From: Iodobacter fluviatilis
GTDB lineage: Bacteria > Pseudomonadota > Gammaproteobacteria > Burkholderiales > Chitinibacteraceae
Reading direction: 5' to 3'
Length of the DNA: 64,000 nt
Assembly: GCF_004194535.1 (NCBI RefSeq)
Contig: NZ_CP025781.1
Span: 992,001 to 1,056,000 of the forward strand
Numbering within the stretch: position 1 is the stretch's first letter; each line of letters starts with the position of its first letter. Positions 1 through 10,260 of the stretch are shown piece after piece. The position numbers and the translations under genes were made by a program. A model generated the notes under the pieces. That model searched no databases and was not told where the DNA came from. It saw nothing but the letters and a program-made list of their open reading frames with translations.

Positions 1-192
1 AGTAGCCACTTCCAGCGCCATCATCGGGGCAATGCCCAGATAGTTAGCGATGAATTCGATCATTTCATTACTTAAGTAGCGATGTTCAGTTTGCGCAATA
101 CGCAGAGCACCCATGACTGCAGAGCGCTTTTGTTCTGCTGGGTACTTGGCTACTTCACGATCAATCAACGCTAGGGATTGAGTAGTTAACAT
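1..192 (-). CDS. nuoE: NADH-quinone oxidoreductase subunit E (partial, C-terminus outside window)
   Basis: Only the first 64 codons are present. Reading leftwards from the ATG at 192-190, the product begins [20 protein letters not shown] and continues with a stretch (RSAVMGALRIAQ, then MIEFIANYLGI) typical of the N-terminal helical part of the 24-kDa NuoE subunit. The cysteines that bind its [2Fe-2S] cluster lie beyond the window. The start overlaps the nuoD stop by one base (TGATG), so translation is probably coupled. It belongs to the complex I operon running leftwards from nuoA. Confidence 0.93.
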   Translation of the reverse strand, partial: MLTTQSLALIDREVAKYPAEQKRSAVMGALRIAQTEHRYLSNEMIEFIANYLGIAPMMALEVAT

Positions 193-1448
193 CAGCGGTC
201 AATCTCCCCGAATACAACGTCTTGAGTTCCAATGATCGCCACCACGTCGGACAACATATGGCCACGCGCCATTTCATCTAGGGAGGCTAAATGGGCAAAA
301 CCCGGTGCACGAATTTTCATGCGGTAAGGCTTATTCGCCCCATCGGACACCATATAGATACCAAACTCACCCTTAGGATGCTCAACAGCGGCGTAAGCTT
401 CACCCTCTGGAACATGCATGCCTTCGGTAAATAGTTTGAAGTGGTGAATCAGCTCTTCCATATTGGCTTTCATGCCGCCACGTGAAGGCGATGCCACCTT
501 ATGATTATCCACAATCACAGGGCCAAGATTGGCTTTCAACCATGCCACACACTGCTTGATAATGCGGTTAGACTGGCGCATTTCTTCCACGCGAACCAGA
601 TAGCGATCATAACAATCGCCATTAGTACCCACTGGTATATCAAAATCAAGCGAGCCGTAAACTTCGTAGGGCTGTTTCTTACGCAAATCCCACTCAATAC
701 CCGAGCCCCGCAGCATTGGGCCAGTTAGACCCAGCGCCAAAGCGCGTTCAGGTGTGATAATGCCAATACCCACGGTACGCTGTTTCCAGATTCGATTATC
801 TGTCAACAATGTTTCGTATTCGTCAACATAGGTTGGGAAGCGATTGGTGAAGTCTTCGATAAAATCGAGTAAAGAACCGTTCCGATTGCCATTTAATTTT
901 TTGATCGCAGCGGCGTTACGCACCTTAGAAGCTTGGTACTGTGGCATTTGATCTGGTAAATCACGGTAAACGCCACCCGGACGATAATAGGCCGCGTGCA
1001 TACGTGCACCTGACACGGCTTCATAACAGTCCATCAGGTCTTCGCGTTCACGGAATGCATACAAGAAGATCGTCATCGCGCCACAGTCAATACCGTGTGC
1101 ACCAATCCACATCAGGTGGTTCAGTATCCGCGTGATTTCATCAAACATCACACGGATATACTGAGCACGCAGTGGCACTTCAATGCCAGTCATTTTTTCA
1201 ATCGCCATGCAGTAAGCATGCTCATTGCACATCATCGACACATAGTCGAGGCGGTCCATATAAGGCAGTGATTGGATATAAGTTTTGGATTCAGCTAGTT
1301 TTTCAGTACCACGGTGCAAAAGCCCGATATGCGGGTCAGCCCGTTCAACCACTTCACCATCAAGCTCTAGCACAAGGCGAAGCACGCCGTGCGCGGCGGG
1401 GTGTTGTGGTCCGAAGTTAAGCGTGTAGTTGCGGATTTCAGCAGCCAC
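192..1448 (-). CDS. nuoD: NADH-quinone oxidoreductase subunit D
   Basis: The 49-kDa subunit of complex I helps form the quinone-binding cavity at the base of the peripheral arm. The 418-residue product opens [20 protein letters not shown], the conserved N-terminus containing the HPAAHG quinone-site histidines, and ends with the family's closing [13 protein letters not shown] chose the GTG at 1448-1446 because GAGGAG lies just upstream and the family starts there; a longer reading frame to 1487 only runs through the end of nuoC. It overlaps nuoC by 11 bases. It is full length and shows no defects. Confidence 0.96.
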   Translation of the reverse strand: MAAEIRNYTLNFGPQHPAAHGVLRLVLELDGEVVERADPHIGLLHRGTEKLAESKTYIQSLPYMDRLDYVSMMCNEHAYCMAIEKMTGIEVPLRAQYIRVMFDEITRILNHLMWIGAHGIDCGAMTIFLYAFREREDLMDCYEAVSGARMHAAYYRPGGVYRDLPDQMPQYQASKVRNAAAIKKLNGNRNGSLLDFIEDFTNRFPTYVDEYETLLTDNRIWKQRTVGIGIITPERALALGLTGPMLRGSGIEWDLRKKQPYEVYGSLDFDIPVGTNGDCYDRYLVRVEEMRQSNRIIKQCVAWLKANLGPVIVDNHKVASPSRGGMKANMEELIHHFKLFTEGMHVPEGEAYAAVEHPKGEFGIYMVSDGANKPYRMKIRAPGFAHLASLDEMARGHMLSDVVAIIGTQDVVFGEIDR

Positions 1449-2046
1449 CGTAGTTCTCCTCGCGGATGATACGCGGAGTTGTTTCACGCGGATCGATAGT
1501 GACAGGCTGATAGATCACGCGGCCTTGTTCTGGGTCATAACGCATTTCTACGTAACCTGACAGCGGGAAATCCTTACGGAAAGGATGACCAACAAAACCG
1601 TAATCGGTCAGAATACGGCGTAAATCTGGGTGGCCTTGGAACATAATCCCAAATAAATCAAACGCTTCGCGCTCAAACCAATTCAGGCCAGGCCAAACAG
1701 TCACAACCGATGGCACAACAGGGAAATCATCATCAGTACAGAACACACGTACACGTAAGCGAACATTGTGTTTATACGACAAGAAATGATAAACCGCTGC
1801 AAAACGATGACCTTCCCATGCCGCGTCTTTGTAAGTGCTGTAGTCCACACCGCAAACGTCCAGACAGGATTCAAAGTGCAATGCGGCATCATCACGCAGC
1901 ATAAGAGCCACAGCGGGCCATGCAACAACCGGCACTTCAATAGTAACTTCGTCTAAAGCACAAACCATTTTGGAGAGGTTAGCCCCCCCCACCTCACCTA
2001 GAACAGACTTCAGGCTGTCCATTAGGATGGAAAGTTTACGATCCAC
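1438..2046 (-). CDS. nuoC: NADH-quinone oxidoreductase subunit C
   Basis: The 30-kDa subunit of the complex I peripheral arm, 202 residues. The family signature is visible near residues 121-150 ([19 protein letters not shown] followed by [14 protein letters not shown]), as is the C-terminal [16 protein letters not shown]. The start is the GTG at 2046, preceded by GAGGG at a good distance. An ATG eight codons further in lacks a ribosome-binding site. It sits three bases after the nuoB stop. In this organism nuoC and nuoD are separate genes, unlike the fused nuoCD of enterobacteria. Confidence 0.95.
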   Translation of the reverse strand: MDRKLSILMDSLKSVLGEVGGANLSKMVCALDEVTIEVPVVAWPAVALMLRDDAALHFESCLDVCGVDYSTYKDAAWEGHRFAAVYHFLSYKHNVRLRVRVFCTDDDFPVVPSVVTVWPGLNWFEREAFDLFGIMFQGHPDLRRILTDYGFVGHPFRKDFPLSGYVEMRYDPEQGRVIYQPVTIDPRETTPRIIREENYGGC

Positions 2047-2049
2047 TGA

Positions 2050-2562
2050 TTACCCTCGCTCACTTGCTACAACACCTGATCGTGCAATAGTGTTTGTACG
2101 CTTAATCTTATTCTGTAGCTGAATAATGCCGTAAAGCAAAGCTTCAGCTGTCGGAGGACAGCCCGGCACGTAGATATCAACTGGCACAATCCGATCACAA
2201 CCACGAACTACAGAATATGAATAATGATAGTAACCGCCGCCGTTGGCACAGGATCCCATCGAGATCACCCAGCGTGGCTCAGGCATCTGATCGTAAACTT
2301 TGCGCAAGGCTGGTGCCATTTTATTGCACAGAGTACCTGCAACAATCATCAGATCAGACTGACGCGGACTTGGGCGAAAAACAATACCAAAACGATCCAA
2401 GTCATAGCGGGCAGCGCCGGCATGCATCATTTCTACCGCACAACAGGCCAAGCCAAAGGTCATAGGCCATAGGGAACCGGTACGGGTCCAGTTGATGACA
2501 GTATCAAGTGATGTAGTGACGAATCCCTTGTCTGCCGTTGGCAAACTTGTTTGAGCATTCAT
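2050..2562 (-). CDS. nuoB: NADH-quinone oxidoreductase subunit B
   Basis: The PSST subunit of complex I carries the terminal iron-sulfur cluster N2, which reduces quinone. The 170-residue product shows the ligand-bearing motifs [34 protein letters not shown] and [12 protein letters not shown]. The start is set at the ATG at 2562 because GGGAG precedes it at the right distance; the extra upstream codons overlap nuoA and are not family-like. It lies between nuoA (4-base gap) and nuoC in the operon. Confidence 0.96.
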   Translation of the reverse strand: MNAQTSLPTADKGFVTTSLDTVINWTRTGSLWPMTFGLACCAVEMMHAGAARYDLDRFGIVFRPSPRQSDLMIVAGTLCNKMAPALRKVYDQMPEPRWVISMGSCANGGGYYHYSYSVVRGCDRIVPVDIYVPGCPPTAEALLYGIIQLQNKIKRTNTIARSGVVASERG

Positions 2563-2566
2563 TTCA

Positions 2567-2935
2567 TTACTCCCATTCCAGTGCGCCTTTCTTCCACTCA
2601 AAGACAAAACCCACAACCAGCACGGTCAGGAAAATCATCATCGTAAGGAAGCCGAACATGCCGAGCTCTTTAAGCACAACAGCCCATGGCACAAGGAAGG
2701 CCACTTCGAGATCGAACAAAATAAACAGGATTGCAACGAGGTAGTAGCGCACATCAAACTGCATGCGCGCGTCTTCGAAAGCTTCGAAGCCACACTCGTA
2801 AGGCGAGCGTTTTTCAGGATCAGGCCGATTGGTCCCGAGAATCTTGCCCACCCCCCAGCCAAGAACAAGAGGGACGACGCCCACCAAGAGTCCTACAGCC
2901 AGAAACATCAGGATGGGGAAATAGTTAGCGAGCAT
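2567..2935 (-). CDS. nuoA: NADH-quinone oxidoreductase subunit A
   Basis: A small membrane subunit of complex I, 122 residues. Three hydrophobic segments are visible (about residues 7-27, 62-84 and 92-112). The conserved loop [21 protein letters not shown] follows the first segment, with its cysteine implicated in the active/deactive transition. It is the first nuo gene of the leftward operon. The tRNA-Leu gene lies just upstream on the same strand. Confidence 0.95.
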   Translation of the reverse strand: MLANYFPILMFLAVGLLVGVVPLVLGWGVGKILGTNRPDPEKRSPYECGFEAFEDARMQFDVRYYLVAILFILFDLEVAFLVPWAVVLKELGMFGFLTMMIFLTVLVVGFVFEWKKGALEWE

Positions 2936-3010
2936 GGCACTCCCCAGATTTGAAGGTTAAGGATATTTTTATATGTTGTATTCGCCAACATTGCGCGGGC
3001 GTTTTGAATC

Positions 3011-3095
3011 TGGTGCCGACAGAGAGACTCGAACTCTCACAACCGAAGTCACTACCCCCTCAAGATAGCGTGTCTACCAATTTCACCATGTCGGC
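3011..3095 (-). tRNA. tRNA-Leu (anticodon GAG)
   Basis: The minus strand folds as a class II tRNA of 85 bases with a long variable arm. The acceptor GCCGACA pairs with TGTCGGC, the anticodon stem CTATC/GGTAG encloses the loop TTGAGGG (anticodon GAG, reading CUC), the T-loop is TTCGAGT, and CCA is encoded. It lies between secG and nuoA. In E. coli the same anticodon gene (leuU) also sits directly downstream of secG, so this is conserved synteny. Confidence 0.97.
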
Positions 3096-3129
3096 ATTAA
3101 ACACAAATTAATCTTCCTAAAACTAAAAC

Positions 3130-3450
3130 TTATTCAGGAATTTTACTCGGCTGCACAGGCTGCTCTACCGCAGGTTTTTGCGCACCCATTACGCCTAGAT
3201 CAGCCTTCTTCGCTGGGCTTACAAGAAGAACCAGAGCAAGGCAGCTTGCAAAGAACAGCGTAGCAGTCACCGCCGTAGTCCGGCTTAAAAAATTAGCTGA
3301 ACCAGACGATCCAAACAGACTACCCGCAGAACCACTGCCAAATGCAGCGCCCATATCCGCACCTTTACCATGCTGCATCAGCACCAAAACGATAGTGGCA
3401 ATCGCTGAAACCACGTTCAAAATGAGCACGAGTGATTTAATAAGTTCCAT
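3130..3450 (-). CDS. secG: Preprotein translocase subunit SecG
   Basis: An accessory subunit of the SecYEG channel, 106 residues. It has two membrane helices (about residues 5-24 and 57-77) separated by a glycine/serine-rich loop (MQHGKGADMGAAFGSG, then LFGSSGSANFLSRTT), which is the SecG signature. The C-terminal tail is polar. It is followed on the same strand by tRNA-Leu and preceded by tpiA. tpiA-secG adjacency is common in proteobacteria. Confidence 0.95.
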   Translation of the reverse strand: MELIKSLVLILNVVSAIATIVLVLMQHGKGADMGAAFGSGSAGSLFGSSGSANFLSRTTAVTATLFFASCLALVLLVSPAKKADLGVMGAQKPAVEQPVQPSKIPE

Positions 3451-3502
3451 TAATTTCTCAATTCTATGCGGCGCGCATTCTAGCGGGTTTTGTATCCCCT
3501 GA

Positions 3503-4213
3503 CTAGCGCGCAGCCATGCAGATTTCTAAAAACTCGGAAGCCGAAAGGGCTGCTCCGCCAACAAGTACACCATCTACCCCGTCTACAGCCAAAACCTCTT
3601 CAGCATTACTGCCTTTTACACTGCCGCCGTATAAGACACGGGTGCGAGGCTCTAAAGTTTCTTTGATAAACGCGTGCATTTCTGCAATTTGCGCTGATGT
3701 AGCGATCACGCCCGTACCTACTGCCCATGATGGCTCGTAAGCAACGGCATAAAGCCCAATCGGCAAACCACGTAAAACGGCTAATTCTGCAGCGATAATT
3801 TCTTTATGCCGGCCACTTGCGCGCTCATCTGCATCTTCTCCAACACAATACACGGGGAAAAGGCCTGCATCTAAACATGCACGCAGCTTACGTGCAGCAT
3901 TTTCACTGCTCTCGCCAAAATAACGGCGACGTTCTGAGTGCCCCACAATAACCAGCTCGCAACCAATGTCTGCCAACATAGATGCAGAAACTGCGCCTGT
4001 GTAAGCCCCAACATGATACTCGCTGACATCCTGAGCTCCAACCTGAACCTGGCTATCTTTCAGTAAACTCTTAGCAAGCATGACATAAGGATAAGGGATG
4101 CATACCGCCACGTTGGAGCCTAGCTTAGCGCGAGCCAACTCGGGCAATACCGAACGAATCTTACCGATGCTGCCATGCATCTTCCAGTTACCAATTACTA
4201 GCTGTCCTGTCAT
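3503..4213 (-). CDS. tpiA: Triosephosphate isomerase
   Basis: A glycolytic enzyme interconverting dihydroxyacetone phosphate and glyceraldehyde 3-phosphate. The catalytic elements are all present: the N-terminal lysine in GNWKMHG, the histidine in IVGHSERR, the glutamate in AYEPSWAVGTG, and the phosphate loops YGGSVKGSNA and VLVGGAAL. I placed the start at the ATG at 4213 (236 residues), because the protein then begins like the family (MTGQLVIGNWKMHGS). A GTG at 4258 with a G-rich leader would add 15 residues and cannot be excluded. Confidence 0.94.
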   Translation of the reverse strand: MTGQLVIGNWKMHGSIGKIRSVLPELARAKLGSNVAVCIPYPYVMLAKSLLKDSQVQVGAQDVSEYHVGAYTGAVSASMLADIGCELVIVGHSERRRYFGESSENAARKLRACLDAGLFPVYCVGEDADERASGRHKEIIAAELAVLRGLPIGLYAVAYEPSWAVGTGVIATSAQIAEMHAFIKETLEPRTRVLYGGSVKGSNAEEVLAVDGVDGVLVGGAALSASEFLEICMAAR

Positions 4214-4437
4214 ACGACGTGAAGCACCCACTTCAAAAGCTGCAGATTGTATTCCCACCCCTACCCCCAGTCAAACCGAGGCGTGCTTGCTGACATAAAG
4301 AACACGCGTCAATTATATTGATTTTCAACAGAAGCTCACCCAAACTGAGTGACTTGTAATATTTCAGCAACAATCAGCAGCTAGCATAGCGAAATATCAT
4401 TTCAATCCAAACGCTTTAGCCCTCGGAGTTCTCTGTA

Positions 4438-5478
4438 ATGGCATTTGTTCGCAAACTGATTGTTACCATCGGCCTTACTGCCGGCCTGTTCACACATGCT
4501 ATCGCGGCAGACATTACTGGTGCAGGTGCGACCTTCCCGTACCCGCTCTACGCAAAGTGGGCTGAAATGTACAAAGCAAAGACCGGTATTGGTCTGAACT
4601 ATCAATCAATTGGTTCTGGTGGCGGTATTAAGCAAATCCAAGCTAAAACAGTTGATTTTGGCGCGTCTGACATGCCACTTAAGCCAGAAGAATTAAGCAA
4701 ACAAGGCCTGTTGCAATTCCCTACAGTGATCGGTGGCGTAGTGCCGGTGGTAAATATTCCAGGTATTAAGCCTGGCCAGCTAAAAATGAATCCACAAGTT
4801 CTGGCTGACATTTTCCTTGGCAAGATTAAAAAGTGGAATGACCCAGCCATCGTTGCAATTAACGCAGGCGTTAACTTGCCTAGCCAAAACATTACTGTTG
4901 TTCGCCGCTCAGACGGCTCAGGCACTACATTCGTATTTGCTGACTACCTGTCAAAAGTATCAGCAGAATGGAAAGAAAAAGTTGGCGCAAATACTTCCTT
5001 GCAATGGCCAGTTGGTGTAGGTGGCAAAGGTAACGAGGGCGTTTCCAACTATGTACAACGCATTAAAGGTGCGATTGGCTACGTTGAGTTTGCTTACGCA
5101 AAACAAAACAAATTAGCACACGCTGCACTGCAAAACCGTGATGGTGTTTTTGTCCAGCCTTCTGAAGAAGCCTTTGTTGCTGCTGCTGCTGGCGCAGATT
5201 GGAAAAATGCACCAGGCATGTATTTGCTGACGACAAACTCAGCGGGCAAAACATCATGGCCTATTGCTAATCCAACATTCATTTTGATGCACAAAAAGCA
5301 AGACAAACCAGCACAAGCAGTAGACGTATTGAAATTTTTTGATTGGGCTTACGGCAATGATGCAGATAAAGTTGCGCTTGATTTAGACTACATCCCTATG
5401 CCAGATAACGTAGTGAATATGATTAAAGCCAACTGGAAAGCACAATTAACAGATGGTGCAAATCCAATCTGGAAGTAA
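4438..5478 (+). CDS. pstS: Phosphate ABC transporter, periplasmic phosphate-binding protein
   Basis: It captures inorganic phosphate in the periplasm for the PstCAB channel. The 346-residue product has a signal peptide ending HAIAA-D (cleavage near residue 23). It then shows the phosphate-binding motifs GAGATFPYPLY, SIGSGGGIKQI, FGASDMPL and RRSDGSGTTFVF. GGAG lies upstream of the ATG. The 180 bases before it are the divergent promoter region shared with tpiA; I could not identify a convincing Pho box there. The downstream hairpin probably lets pstS be expressed more strongly than pstCAB. Confidence 0.96.
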   Translation: MAFVRKLIVTIGLTAGLFTHAIAADITGAGATFPYPLYAKWAEMYKAKTGIGLNYQSIGSGGGIKQIQAKTVDFGASDMPLKPEELSKQGLLQFPTVIGGVVPVVNIPGIKPGQLKMNPQVLADIFLGKIKKWNDPAIVAINAGVNLPSQNITVVRRSDGSGTTFVFADYLSKVSAEWKEKVGANTSLQWPVGVGGKGNEGVSNYVQRIKGAIGYVEFAYAKQNKLAHAALQNRDGVFVQPSEEAFVAAAAGADWKNAPGMYLLTTNSAGKTSWPIANPTFILMHKKQDKPAQAVDVLKFFDWAYGNDADKVALDLDYIPMPDNVVNMIKANWKAQLTDGANPIWK

Positions 5479-5519
5479 TTTGTCATTACGGTAGCGGCAG
5501 TACCGCTATACGTCTAAAC

Positions 5520-5551
5520 ACACAACAGGAGCCATAAAGCTCCTGTTGTGT
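5520..5551 (+). promoter_or_regulatory. Intercistronic hairpin between pstS and pstC
   Basis: A 13-bp perfect stem (arms 5520-5532 and 5539-5551) closes a 6-base loop, CATAAA. Only TGTTAT follows instead of a U-run, so it is a weak terminator or an mRNA 3'-end stabiliser. Such structures between a binding-protein gene and its permease genes commonly give an excess of the binding protein. Confidence 0.7.
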
Positions 5552-5583
5552 TGTTATGAAGCATCGGTGGAATGGAGATTTTA

Positions 5584-6540
5584 ATGCCGAATCAAACACA
5601 ACGAATGAAACAGCAGCGATTGCAAGATATGCTGTTCGTCGGAAGTACACGTTTTTTTGCTTTTTTTGTACTTGCTTTACTAAGCGGTATTATCCTTTCA
5701 TTGCTCTATGGTGCAATGCCAAGCATTAAACACTTTGGCTTTAGCTTTATTACTTCAGAAAGCTGGAACCCTGTTACAGAAGAATTCGGTGCATGGCCAT
5801 CAATTCGCGGTACTTTAATCTCCTCATTTATTGCATTGATTATTGCTGTGCCCGTTAGTTTTGGTATTGCCATTTTTCTAACTGAATTATCTCCCACTTG
5901 GCTACGCCGCCCTCTTGGGATTGCGATTGAGTTACTTGCCGGTGTGCCTTCTATTATTTACGGCATGTGGGGCTTATTTGTTTTTGCGCCGCTGTTTGCT
6001 GACTATGCACAGCCATGGCTTACCGAAACAACGGAAAATTGGCCATTGATTGGTGAGCTATTTGTAGGTGCTCCGATGGGCATCGGGATGTTCACAGCCA
6101 GCTTAATTCTTTCTATTATGGTTATCCCATACGTTACCTCGGTTATGCGCGATGTATTTGAAGTTGTTCCGCCAATGCTGAAAGAATCAGCTTATGGCCT
6201 AGGCGCGACGACTTGGGAAGTCGTTTGGAATGTCGTTGTGCCATTTACTAAAAATGGCATTATCGGCGGTGTAATGCTGGGCTTAGGCCGTGCACTTGGT
6301 GAAACCATGGCCATTACCTTTGTGATTGGTAATTCCCAAGCAAAAATGAGTTCACTTTTTGACCCCGCCACCACGATATCTGCCACGCTGGCTAATGAAT
6401 TTACCGAGGCCAATGGCGAGCTATATGTTTCATCGCTGATTGAATTAGGTTTACTGTTGTTTTTTATTACCTTTATCGTTCTTGTTCTTTCCAAGTTATT
6501 ATTATTGCGCTTACAACACAATGAGGGCGCTAACTCATGA
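5584..6540 (+). CDS. pstC: Phosphate ABC transporter permease PstC
   Basis: One of the two membrane subunits of the Pst phosphate importer, 318 residues. About six transmembrane segments are visible. The binding-protein-dependent transport signature lies around [20 protein letters not shown] with the EAA-type loop that docks on PstB, followed by [17 protein letters not shown]. The ATG at 5584 is preferred over the one at 5572, because GGAG sits six bases upstream of 5584. Its stop overlaps the pstA start (ATGA). Confidence 0.95.
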   Translation: MPNQTQRMKQQRLQDMLFVGSTRFFAFFVLALLSGIILSLLYGAMPSIKHFGFSFITSESWNPVTEEFGAWPSIRGTLISSFIALIIAVPVSFGIAIFLTELSPTWLRRPLGIAIELLAGVPSIIYGMWGLFVFAPLFADYAQPWLTETTENWPLIGELFVGAPMGIGMFTASLILSIMVIPYVTSVMRDVFEVVPPMLKESAYGLGATTWEVVWNVVVPFTKNGIIGGVMLGLGRALGETMAITFVIGNSQAKMSSLFDPATTISATLANEFTEANGELYVSSLIELGLLLFFITFIVLVLSKLLLLRLQHNEGANS

Positions 6541-7385
6541 GTAAGGCCATGAATATTTATAAGCGCCGTCGCGCAATCAATTATCTAAGCCTAACACTTT
6601 CCATTATTGCCATGGCATTTGGTTTGTTTTGGTTATTTTGGATTATGTTTACCCTATTTAAAAATGGCCTACCGGGTTTAACATTAGCGACCTTTACCCA
6701 AACAACGCCAGCTCCAAGCAGTGCAGGTGGTTTATCTAATGCCATTTTAGGCAGCTTACAAATGTCAATTGTGGGCGTTGCGATTGGCACGCCAATTGGT
6801 ATTTTGGCAGGAACTTACCTTGCTGAGTTTGGTAATAAAGGCTGGCTAGCCCCTACTACTCGCTTTATTAATGATATTTTACTTTCTGCACCATCGATTG
6901 TTATTGGCTTATTTATTTTTGAAATGTATGTAGCACGAGTACAGCATTTTTCTGGCTGGGCCGGCTCATTTGCTTTAGCGATTTTGGTAATTCCAGTGGT
7001 ATTAAGAACCACAGAAAATATGCTACGCCTAGTCCCCACCGCAATGCGTGAAGCCGCCTATGCCCTAGGCGCGCCACAATGGAAAATGGTGCTTTTGGTT
7101 ACATTACGTGCAGCCAAGGCCGGCGTTGCAACAGGTATTTTGCTCGCCATTGCTCGTATCTTGGGTGAAACAGCGCCGCTATTATTTACTGCGCTGAATA
7201 ACCAATTCTATTCAAATATGAATCAACCGATGTCTAATTTGCCTGTTGTCATCTTCCAATTCGCCATGAGCCCTTATGAAGAATGGCATCAATTAGCTTG
7301 GACGGGTGCTTTATTAATTGGCCTATTTGTGCTCGGTTTAAATATTGTTGCGCGCGTGATGCTGCGTGAACCGAAACAAAACTAA
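6537..7385 (+). CDS. pstA: Phosphate ABC transporter permease PstA
   Basis: The second membrane subunit of the Pst importer, 282 residues with about six transmembrane segments. The EAA loop is [32 protein letters not shown], split here only for description, followed by the conserved [15 protein letters not shown]. Translation is coupled to pstC through a 4-base ATGA overlap. The C-terminus lies 25 bases before the pstB start. Confidence 0.95.
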   Translation: MSKAMNIYKRRRAINYLSLTLSIIAMAFGLFWLFWIMFTLFKNGLPGLTLATFTQTTPAPSSAGGLSNAILGSLQMSIVGVAIGTPIGILAGTYLAEFGNKGWLAPTTRFINDILLSAPSIVIGLFIFEMYVARVQHFSGWAGSFALAILVIPVVLRTTENMLRLVPTAMREAAYALGAPQWKMVLLVTLRAAKAGVATGILLAIARILGETAPLLFTALNNQFYSNMNQPMSNLPVVIFQFAMSPYEEWHQLAWTGALLIGLFVLGLNIVARVMLREPKQN

Positions 7386-7410
7386 CAAACCAATACGGAT
7401 AAGTTTAATC

Positions 7411-8181
7411 ATGAAAAATCAAGCAAACCCAGCAAAGCTCGCTATTAAAAACCTGAACTTCTTTTACGGTAATTTTCATGCGCTAAAGAATGTAAATTTA
7501 GATATTCAGGAAGGTAAAGTAACCGCCTTTATTGGCCCATCTGGTTGTGGTAAATCTACTCTGCTGCGTACATTTAACCGGATGTATGACCTTTACCCAA
7601 AGCTACGTGCAGAAGGTGAAATCATATTAAACGGTAAAAATGTTTTAGATAATGATGTAGATTTGAATATGCTACGTGCAAAAGTAGGCATGGTATTTCA
7701 AAAACCAACGCCGTTTCCTATGTCTATTTATGACAATATAGCTTTTGGTGTAAAGCTCTATGAAAACCTGCCTAAATCCGAAATGGATGATCGCGTTGAA
7801 TGGGCCTTACAAAAAGCAGCGCTGTGGAACGAAGCAAAAGATAAACTGAAGCAATCTGGTTTAAGCTTATCTGGCGGTCAACAGCAACGCCTCTGTATTG
7901 CACGCGCGGTTGCTGTTAAACCCGAAGTATTACTACTCGATGAGCCAACTTCGGCGCTTGATCCAATTTCTACAGCACACGTAGAAGAATTAGTGCATGA
8001 ATTAAAGCAAGATTATACGATTGCAATCGTGACACATAATATGCAACAAGCCGCCCGTGTTTCTGATATCACCGCTTATATGTATTTAGGCGAGCTGATT
8101 GAAGTAGGCGAAACAGATAGTATTTTTACTACACCTAAAGTAAAAGCGACTGAAGATTATATTACCGGTAAATTTGGTTAA
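7411..8181 (+). CDS. pstB: Phosphate ABC transporter ATP-binding protein PstB
   Basis: The cytoplasmic ATPase of the Pst importer, 256 residues. It shows the Walker A motif GPSGCGKST, a Q-loop ([13 protein letters not shown]), the signature [14 protein letters not shown], Walker B with [12 protein letters not shown] and the switch histidine in IVTHNMQQA. The start is set at the ATG at 7411 so that the length matches the family; a longer frame to 7366 overlaps pstA and is not family-like. No phoU follows, so the Pho-signalling partner must lie elsewhere. Confidence 0.95.
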   Translation: MKNQANPAKLAIKNLNFFYGNFHALKNVNLDIQEGKVTAFIGPSGCGKSTLLRTFNRMYDLYPKLRAEGEIILNGKNVLDNDVDLNMLRAKVGMVFQKPTPFPMSIYDNIAFGVKLYENLPKSEMDDRVEWALQKAALWNEAKDKLKQSGLSLSGGQQQRLCIARAVAVKPEVLLLDEPTSALDPISTAHVEELVHELKQDYTIAIVTHNMQQAARVSDITAYMYLGELIEVGETDSIFTTPKVKATEDYITGKFG

Positions 8182-8200
8182 ATTATTGCTCTCCTAAAGC

Positions 8201-8232
8201 AAATGGCAAGCCTTAGGCTTGCCATTTTTTTA
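8201..8232 (+). terminator. Rho-independent terminator of pstSCAB
   Basis: The stem AATGGCAAGCC / GGCTTGCCATT closes on the loop TTA and is followed by seven T. It lies 20 bases after the pstB stop. Confidence 0.9.
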
Positions 8233-8267
8233 TCTAAAACATTGCTACTCTAACTATTATTAGGCAT

Positions 8268-8296
8268 AAAAAAGGCAGTCTAAGCGTCCTTTTTTT
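8268..8296. terminator. Candidate bidirectional terminator
   Basis: AAAAAAGGC and GTCCTTTTTTT face each other across a short loop, with A and T runs on the outer sides. It lies at the end of the leftward BON gene and probably terminates it. The stem is short. Confidence 0.5.
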
Positions 8297-8306
8297 ATTT
8301 AAACAA

Positions 8307-8609
8307 TTAGTTTTTTGGAACAATATTGTTGAATACGTAGCGCACGCCTTTTACATTTTCAGCCACATTACCTGCAAGGGCCATTTGCTCGCCCTCATCA
8401 ACACTACCTTCAATGGTGACATCTGCATCTTTACCTTTAACTTTTAAGTTAAATTTTTGTAAAACTAAATCGTTATCTAAATTACCTTTGACAGCAGCAG
8501 CAAGTGCATCACCCGTTAATGCGGCAATAGCAGGAGCATCTGCAGCACTCACTGTGCCCATAGCAAATACTAAAGTACTGGATACCAAAATCAGGCGGAC
8601 TAGTTTCAT
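8307..8609 (-). CDS. BON-domain periplasmic protein
   Basis: The 100-residue product has a signal peptide ending VSAADA (cleavage about residue 22). It is followed by one BON domain: a helix (TGDALAAAVKGNLDNDLVL), a strand FNLKVKGKDADVTIEGSV, then a second helix and a final strand VRYVFNNIVP. BON domains bind phospholipid surfaces and occur in OsmY- and DolP-like envelope-stress proteins. This one is a single-domain, probably periplasmic member. It is monocistronic. The exact function is unknown. Confidence 0.8.
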   Translation of the reverse strand: MKLVRLILVSSTLVFAMGTVSAADAPAIAALTGDALAAAVKGNLDNDLVLQKFNLKVKGKDADVTIEGSVDEGEQMALAGNVAENVKGVRYVFNNIVPKN

Positions 8610-8765
8610 AAGATCATTCTCTCAGATTGTTGTGACAACAGATAACCTAGTACGATTCTAAAAGTTTTAAGTTACAGAATTGTTTAATTAGCATGACAAA
8701 TAGTTAAATGAATTTATTACAACACTTCCCATTTTAGAAGCCTACCAGATTTCAAATATGCCGTT

Positions 8766-8787
8766 AAAAAGCGGGGCAATGCCCCGC
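8766..8787 (-). terminator. Rho-independent terminator of glmM
   Basis: On the minus strand the stem GCGGGGC / GCCCCGC with loop ATT is followed by TTTTT. It lies 6 bases past the glmM stop. Confidence 0.88.
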
Positions 8788-8792
8788 CCTGC

Positions 8793-10154
8793 TTATTCGG
8801 CATTTGCCTCGCTACTAACTACTTTAGCAATCTGCTCTGCCCATTCACGTGCGATAGTGGCATCAGTGTGCTCTACCATTACACGCACCACAGGCTCTGT
8901 GCCTGATGGGCGTAATAACACACGGCCAGCCGAGCCCATCACCATCTCAGCCTTGCTTACAGCCGCTTTAATCAGCTCTGAGGCATGGCAATCAAAGCCC
9001 TTAGCGATACGGACATTTTTTAGCACCTGTGTTGACAGTACTAGATCATGGCAATACTGTACCAAGGTCTTGCCGCTTTCTTTAAGCGCCTGCAGTACTT
9101 GTAGTGCAGACACAATGCCGTCCCCTGTGGAGTGTTTATCTAAGCAAAGTAAATGCCCAGAGCCTTCCCCACCTACCAACCAGTTATTTGCCAATAATCT
9201 TTCAAGCACATAGCGGTCTCCTACTTTTGCACGCTCAAAACCAATACCACGTGCTTTCAGGCCGTTTTCTACACCTAGATTCGTCATTAAGGTGCCAACC
9301 ACACCTTCACCTAATGTGCCTTTATCTTGGCGATAACACGCCAATGCGTAGAGCAATTGATCACCATCCACAATCGTGCCATCACGGTCGATCATAATAA
9401 GACGATCACCATCACCATCTAAGGAGATTCCAAAATCAGCGCCTTCAGCCAGTACGGCTTTACGCGCTGTTTCTGGGTGAGTAGCGCCAACATCTTCGTT
9501 AATATTGTAGCCATTGGGCGTTACACCGATCTTGACGACTTCTGCACCTAACTCATGAAACACATGCGGGGCAATATCATAGGTAGCACCGTGCGCACAA
9601 TCCACCACCAGCTTTAAACCGCGTAGATCAAGCTCATTTGGGAACGTTGATTTACAAAATTCAATATAACGGCCAGCCGCATCATCCACTCGCCAAGATT
9701 TACCAATACGCTTAGGCGAAACGCAGGGCTGTACTTGATCGATTGCCGCTTCAATCGCCAATTCAACGTCATCAGCCAGTTTTTTCCCACCTGCACCAAA
9801 AAATTTAATCCCATTATCGTGATAAGGATTATGCGATGCAGAGATCACCACGCCAGCGGATAGACGCAGGGCACGGGTTAAATAAGCGATACCTGGGGTA
9901 GGGAGAGGACCTGTTAGGTATACATCCACCCCAGCAGCATTTAAACCCGCTTGCAACGCAGCTTCTAGCATATAACCTGACACACGCGTGTCTTTACCGA
10001 TCAGCACAGCGGCATGATCACCATTGCCACGCTTACTTTCTGCCGCAAGTACTTTACCAGCGGCATAACCCAGCTTCATAGCAAACTCAGGTGTAATCGG
10101 ATATTCACCCACTAAACCACGTACACCGTCTGTTCCAAAATACTTGCGCCCCAT
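8793..10154 (-). CDS. glmM: Phosphoglucosamine mutase
   Basis: Converts glucosamine-6-phosphate to glucosamine-1-phosphate on the route to UDP-GlcNAc for peptidoglycan and LPS. The 453-residue product begins with the family signature [12 protein letters not shown]. It has the phosphoserine loop [19 protein letters not shown] (Ser about residue 103), the Mg-binding SLDGDGDRL, the sugar-binding GGEGSGH and the C-terminal [12 protein letters not shown]. Two ATGs are adjacent; the inner one (10154) has GGAG six bases upstream. It follows ftsH and folP, the same order as in E. coli. Confidence 0.96.
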   Translation of the reverse strand: MGRKYFGTDGVRGLVGEYPITPEFAMKLGYAAGKVLAAESKRGNGDHAAVLIGKDTRVSGYMLEAALQAGLNAAGVDVYLTGPLPTPGIAYLTRALRLSAGVVISASHNPYHDNGIKFFGAGGKKLADDVELAIEAAIDQVQPCVSPKRIGKSWRVDDAAGRYIEFCKSTFPNELDLRGLKLVVDCAHGATYDIAPHVFHELGAEVVKIGVTPNGYNINEDVGATHPETARKAVLAEGADFGISLDGDGDRLIMIDRDGTIVDGDQLLYALACYRQDKGTLGEGVVGTLMTNLGVENGLKARGIGFERAKVGDRYVLERLLANNWLVGGEGSGHLLCLDKHSTGDGIVSALQVLQALKESGKTLVQYCHDLVLSTQVLKNVRIAKGFDCHASELIKAAVSKAEMVMGSAGRVLLRPSGTEPVVRVMVEHTDATIAREWAEQIAKVVSSEANAE

Positions 10155-10260
10155 CATTCACTCCGATAATAAGCTTGGCCAAACTTGCTTCCAGCTACTT
10201 TTACCCCAACTTTTAATCAGGTGCATTGCTGGATAACAAATTATTATAAAAAACTGACGT

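Noticed and set aside
4300-4437. Possible Pho box upstream of pstS
   Set aside because: No pair of CTGTCAT-like 7-mers with the right spacing was found; the weak partial matches are not better than chance.
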